NCBI GenBank assembly: GCA_019671005.1
Contig: CM033744.1
Location: 2,012,208-2,076,207, forward strand
DNA: 64,000 nt
From: Hibiscus mutabilis
Taxonomy: Eukaryota; Streptophyta; Magnoliopsida; Malvales; Malvaceae
Direction of reading: 5' to 3'
The notes below the pieces were generated by a model. It was not told the origin of the DNA. It made no database searches and saw only the letters and a list, made by a program, of their open reading frames with translations. A program made the position numbers and the translations under genes. Below, piece by piece: positions 59,636 to 64,000 of the stretch. Each line of letters opens with the position of its first letter. Within the stretch, counting starts at the first letter, position 1.

Positions 59636-60180
59636 GAGAATGAAGATATTGGTGGAGAATTCTAAAACATTAAAGAGAGCACTAAAACTCTACAGAAAAA
59701 TCTAGAATACTTTAGCAAGTTCTAAAATGCAAAAGAATGTTTTAAAATACCATGGAATGCTTTGAAAGATTCTAAAATGCCCTAAAAAGATTCTAGAAGG
59801 CTTTGTAACAACTTAAAAGGATCTAGAATATTGAAGAAGGCTCTAGAATACGATGAAAGATTATGGAATATTCTAAAAAGATGTAGAGCATTCTCAAAGG
59901 CTAGTATATTCTAGGATTGTGTAGAAGGTTTTAAGACATATAAGACATTTCTAGGTTTTATAGATCTATCTAGAAACTAAATAGTGATTATATGATTAGA
60001 TTGATTCTCATCATCCATTAAGAAGGTGGAAGGCTATAAATAGGTGGCATTGTCCATTTGGCAAGGTAACCCTTGAAAGCTAGAATTCAAATACTTTGTA
60101 AAGCATTATCCTATCTAATAAACTTCTCTTTTCAAGTATTCAATACTTCGTTACTAAACAAAAAATGTCTAAGTGCCACA
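59636..60180 (+). mobile_element. Putative solo LTR with TTCTAGAA-rich repeats and a TATA box
   Basis: 59650-59950 consists of degenerate ~20-35-base units with 'ttctagaa', 'ctagaat' and 'attctaaaa' motifs. It is followed by 'ggctataaatagg' (about 60031-60043, TATA-like) and a leader ending in 'ctaataaacttctctttt', an AATAAA-like signal. The arrangement resembles a retrotransposon LTR promoter. TTC..GAA blocks are also heat-shock-element-like. Boundaries are uncertain. Confidence 0.45.
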
Positions 60181-61179
60181 TAGGCAGGAGAAAGTGTAAG
60201 TCTGTGACAATTTGTTTAAAACTTCATGTCCTCGAATGAACTGTTTATAAATATAAAAGTTTTTAACATAATAGTACTAAAATACAAAATGATTAAATGA
60301 TTACAAATATCACTTTTGTTTTTCTATTGCTAAGATCGAGTGAAATTGCATTAAAGAAAATTGTTTTCCAGTACTAGTGGTACGTAAAAAGTATTATCGA
60401 ATAAATTTTATTTTACTTCTAAAAAAATAATAACAATAATAATTATAGTAAGCAATTAATCATAATAAATAACCCTTTTCAACCATGTATCCTGGTAAAA
60501 TCACTAGATGATAGATTTTTTAGTATTGTTTCTTCACACCAACTAGCCCAGCAAATTTGATATTGAAACTCAAATTTTATTTCTCCAAAAAAAATGAATT
60601 ACAAATAAATTCATAATAATATCTATAAAGTTTAATAAAATAAACTTACAAAAACAAAAGATTTTGTCACATACAAAACTGTATTTGGAGATACGAGCCA
60701 TTTTCTCCATTTACCTTTGATCCTTTTTAAGGCCTTGACCAAGAACTTGTATTTTCCCCCCTTAAATTTATATCATAATTGTTTAAAATTAGTAAGACCT
60801 GAAAATATATTAATAAACACATAAACTATTATTATTTGTGTTTTGGTAATTGGTTGTAATTTCTAGTTTAAATCATTAAGAAAGATCTACCTCATCACTG
60901 AGTTGCTCAAGTAAGCTTAAGTTCATTGAACCAGGTCACGGCGGATAGACTTGTAACTTTAATTATGTAATTGTAAAATAACCTTTCAACTCAGAAAAAG
61001 CGCGAAGAACAATCTGTTCACCTTCAGTTGTAAGTAAACTTTCCATTTGTGATAGGAGTCAGGATTTGGGGTTGGGGCAAAATATAAATATTTAAAAGTG
61101 GGGGACAAATTTTAAAATAAATTAATTTTAAAAAAAATTATATAGGATGATAAAGGTGAAAAATTTTTTTGGAGAGGGA
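60181..61179. other. AT-rich spacer
   Basis: No gene seen. Confidence 0.4.
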
Positions 61180-61512
61180 GATTCATCCCGACACAATCAT
61201 CATCTTCAAACTTATATTGTCTAACTTTGTAAATAAACTTAGAAACTTCAGCATAATTGTACCTAGTTCCAAGGAAATTATTTTTTGCAGAAGTTGAAAA
61301 GTCTAATATTGATTTAGCAACATATAAAATGATTTATCGCACGATCATCAAATTTGATGATATTGACACGCAATTCAAACATGAGGATGAAATGTGAGAG
61401 CAGAACCTTGATTTTTGAATGAGGAATCAGGCTCGAATTACCTTTCTACAGTTGAGGGTAAGGGAAAATTGGCGGTCAACTGAAAAGACGTGGTGTGCTG
61501 AAGAGTGGCAAA
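61180..61512 (-). pseudogene. NSF N-domain-like fragment, copy 3, cut by a copia insertion
   Basis: The reverse strand encodes KSILDFSTSAKNNFLGT, YNYAEVSKFIYKVRQYKFED and VGMNL with frame breaks, like the copies at 57 kb and 1.7 kb. The matching 57-kb segment continues past 'gaagagtggcaaa', whereas here the copia LTR starts directly after that phrase. Confidence 0.5.
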
Positions 61513-62270
61513 TGTTGGGTGAGGGTCCCACCATATGGGTAACCCGTCACCATTTGCACCCAATTTCAAAGGGTTGTTGGTGTTTGTCTGTCATGTTGGT
61601 TTGTTTTTGACTTTCTTGTAAGCCAATAATTATGACTTTTATTAGTATATTATGTGTGTGTGGACAACTTTGAAAAGCAGAGAAAGAGAGATTGCATAGA
61701 GCTTTCGAGAGAAAATAGAAGCAGAGAAAAATTATTTTTAGCTTTGCACAACAGTGATCAACTATTCGATCGGAGGTTCATCCGTAGTTCGATTGAGCTG
61801 ATTTTTGGACAACAACTAGGTGACTCAGTGTTCTTGATTTTGTACGGTCGGAATTTTCATCCGAGCTTTGTAGCAGTGGGAATACGAGTTTTACAGAAGC
61901 TACGTTTTTGGTGATGATCTCTTATTTTACTCTCTTTTGTTAAAGACTACTTGTTATTAGCCTTGTTGGAGTTGAATGCTTGTTGTAGGTTGGATATTGT
62001 AGTCTTGTAGTTGAACATTTGATTATAGTGGGGCTTTTGATCGGACTCTAAAGTCCCGTGGCTTTTACTCTTGATTTAGAAGGGTTTTCCACGTAAAAAT
62101 ATCGTTGTCTTGATTTACTTGTGTTGTGGTTACATTGTTGATTTATGGTTGATTAGTGTTGCTAGAGAACATATTTGTGATATTGTGCTTGCCATAATTA
62201 TTGACTTGAATTTTTGGGAGAGAAAGAATATCGATTGTGCTTCTGCTTGGTTTCGGTTTCTTCCCCAACA
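61513..62270 (+). mobile_element. 5' LTR of a Ty1/copia retrotransposon (758 bp)
   Basis: It begins TGTTGGG and ends CCCAACA, a perfect 7-base terminal inverted repeat. It interrupts the duplicated NSF-like segment after 'gcaaa', so a 5-bp duplication 'gcaaa' is predicted at the far end, outside the window. Confidence 0.85.
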
Positions 62271-62273
62271 AGC

Positions 62274-62285
62274 TGACATCAGAGC
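62274..62285 (+). promoter_or_regulatory. Primer-binding site of the copia element
   Basis: 'tgacatcagagc', three bases after the LTR, differs by two bases from the initiator tRNA-Met complement 'tggtatcagagc'. Confidence 0.7.
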
Positions 62286-62307
62286 TTGGTTATTGTGTTA
62301 GATAATT

Positions 62308-64000
62308 ATGGAGATTAATACGAGCAAGATGATTATGTTGAATGACACGCATTAACAACTTTGACGGAATAAAATAAAAGACTTGTTGTTTGTAAAGGCT
62401 TTGCATCTTCCGGTCTTTGCTACTCAAAAACCCGATTCGAAAAGTGACGAGGAATGAGAATTTGAGCATCAATAAGTGTGTGACTATATTCGACAATTTG
62501 TAGAAGAAAATGTTTACAACCACATTGATCAGGAGACACATGCTCTTACATTGTGGGAAAAGCTTGAAAGCTTGTATCCTTTGAGGTCGGGCAACAATAA
62601 ATTATTTTTGCTAAAGAAAATAATGGTGTTGAAATACAGAGAAGGAACGTCTACAACTGACCATGTTAGTGAGTTTCAAAGTGTGATGAATCAGTTGCTT
62701 GGTATGGGTGTCAAATTTGATGATGAGATTTTAGGGCTTTGGTTGCTTGCTACTCTACCGAACTCTTGGGAGACTTTTCGGGTTTCACTTACTAATTCTG
62801 CTCCACATGGTATTATTACTTTGGGTTTGGATAAGAGTGGTGTGTTGAATGAAGAGGTTATAAGAAGATCTCAGGGTTCTACATCACAGTCTGAGGTGTT
62901 GGTTACCGAGAACAGTGAGAGAAATAGAGAAAAAGATGGCAAGAGTAGAGATAAAAGCCAAAGCAAGTCAAGATCGAGATATAAGAATCTTGAGTGTCAT
63001 CATTGCGGTAAGAAATGCCATATCAAGAAATACTACTACAAGTGGAAGAAAAAGAACAAAGGCAGTGGTGATAAAAATGATCGAAATGATGATGAAAAAT
63101 CTGAGTGTGTTGCTACTTCTACTCGTGAAGATCTATTGGTCATTTGTGCTGAGAATTTGGTCAACCTAGCATACGACGAGACTAGTTGGGTGATTGATAC
63201 TGGTGCTTCAATTCATGTCACGTCGATGAGGGATTTCTTCACATCTTATACTCTTGGTGATTTTGGAGTATTGAATATGGGTAATGACGGATTGGTTCCA
63301 GTTATTGGCATGAGAGATGTTAGCTTGGTGAGCAATAATGGAACAAAGTTAACTCTCAAGGATGTCAAACATGTACCAGAAATCCGTTTGAATTTGATTT
63401 CTGCAGAAAAGCTTGATGATGAGGGATTTTGTAACACCTTAAGTGAAGGGCAGTAAAAGCTGACTAAAGGCTCATTGGTTGTGGCTCGAGGAAAGAAGAG
63501 CTCAAATTTGTACTTGATGCAGGCTTCGACTTCTAGAGAAACTTTGAACGTGACAGTAAATGACTCAACTGAGTTATGGCATAAACGGCTTAGTTACATG
63601 AGTGAGAAGGGGCTTAATTGTTTAGCCACGAAGAATCAACTTTCGGGTTTAAAGAATGTCACATTGAAGAATTGTGCTCATTGTCTAGCGGGGAAGCAGA
63701 GAAAAATTTCTTTTAAAATTCATCCTCCACATAGAAGATCACAGTTGCTAGAGTTGGTCCATTGAGATGTTTGTGGTCCGATAAAGGTAAGGTCGCATGG
63801 TAGTGCACTTTATTTTATGACTTTCATTGATGATTGTTCAAGAAAGCTGTGGGTCTACACTTTGAAGTCGAAAGACCAAGTTTTTGAGGCATTTGAATAG
63901 TTTCAAGCATTAGTTGAAAGAGAATCAGGGAAGAAGTTGAAGTGCATTCATAATAATAATGGTGGCGAGTACACAGGGCCATTTCATGAGTATTGTCTAC
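62308..64000 (+). pseudogene. Ty1/copia gag-pol polyprotein, decayed, runs off the window
   Basis: A single frame from ATG 62308 covers gag (UBN2-type, 62476-62960), a CCHC-type zinc knuckle (ECHHCGKKCHIKKYYYK, with its last cysteine position and glycine altered), the aspartic protease (WVIDTGASIHVTS, 63187-63225), the pre-integrase region (LWHKRLSYMSEKGL) and the beginning of the integrase core. In-frame stops interrupt it: TAA 62353, TGA 62362, two more before 62476, TAA 63454, TGA 63763 and TAG 63898. The second catalytic aspartate of the integrase is replaced by asparagine (NNNGGEY). Several stops look like TGG to TGA or CAA to TAA changes. The element cannot be autonomous. Reverse transcriptase and RNase H lie beyond the window. 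Confidence 0.88.

Noticed and set aside
1..64000. CRISPR arrays, bacterial operons or an integrated prokaryotic system
   Set aside because: All recognisable genes are plant nuclear genes with introns. The repeats are transposon-derived and none has the regular repeat-spacer form of a CRISPR array.

Overview
The window is eukaryotic plant nuclear DNA. It is strongly AT-rich, has short GT-AG introns, and carries plant-specific transcription factor families and plant transposable elements. Protein similarities point to a eudicot; a Malvaceae/cotton-like genome would fit, but that is an inference and not something the sequence proves.

There are few genes. Three look intact: a 13-exon ARF GTPase-activating protein of the AGD14 type (7545-12179, +), an R2R3-MYB of the LOF1/MYB117-MYB105 group (26990-28139, +), and a WOX11/12-type homeobox gene (39252-40288, -). 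A fourth, a class I LOB-domain gene (50168-51238, +), keeps its DNA-binding exon but has lost the start of its coiled coil and carries a nonsense codon. Decayed host genes include a multi-exon NSF-like AAA ATPase pseudogene (about 1681-3576, +), two further copies of its N-terminal segment near 57.0 and 61.3 kb (-), and one orphan exon of cobalamin-independent methionine synthase (57650-57900, +).

The rest is a dense layer of transposable elements, many with precise boundaries. They include a MULE-type family of long terminal-inverted-repeat elements, four of them with perfect 9-bp target-site duplications and one with 9-10 bp. Two hAT-type elements have 8-bp duplications, and one of these has an empty paralogous site in the same window. 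There is also a TRIM family with 133-bp LTRs and an initiator-tRNA-Met primer site, a Ty1/copia element running off the right end, a 5'-truncated LINE, RNase H-like fragments, CACTA-like subterminal repeats and tRNA-derived SINE-like copies. At least ten copies of an unusual repeat have a core of degenerate plant-telomere-like CCCTAAA units between TGTGTATCAAA-type ends.

Layout: 0-7.2 kb pseudogene and repeats; 7.2-12.5 kb AGD14; 12.5-26.5 kb repeats; 26.5-28.4 kb MYB; 28.5-39 kb repeats, RNase H fragments, hAT and LINE; 39-40.4 kb WOX; 40.4-50 kb repeats; 50-51.3 kb broken LBD; 51.3-56 kb repeats; 56-61.5 kb duplicated segments, TRIMs and captured exons; 61.5-64 kb copia. The genes do not form a functional cluster. 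AGD14 belongs to vesicle traffic, while MYB, WOX and LBD are developmental regulators.
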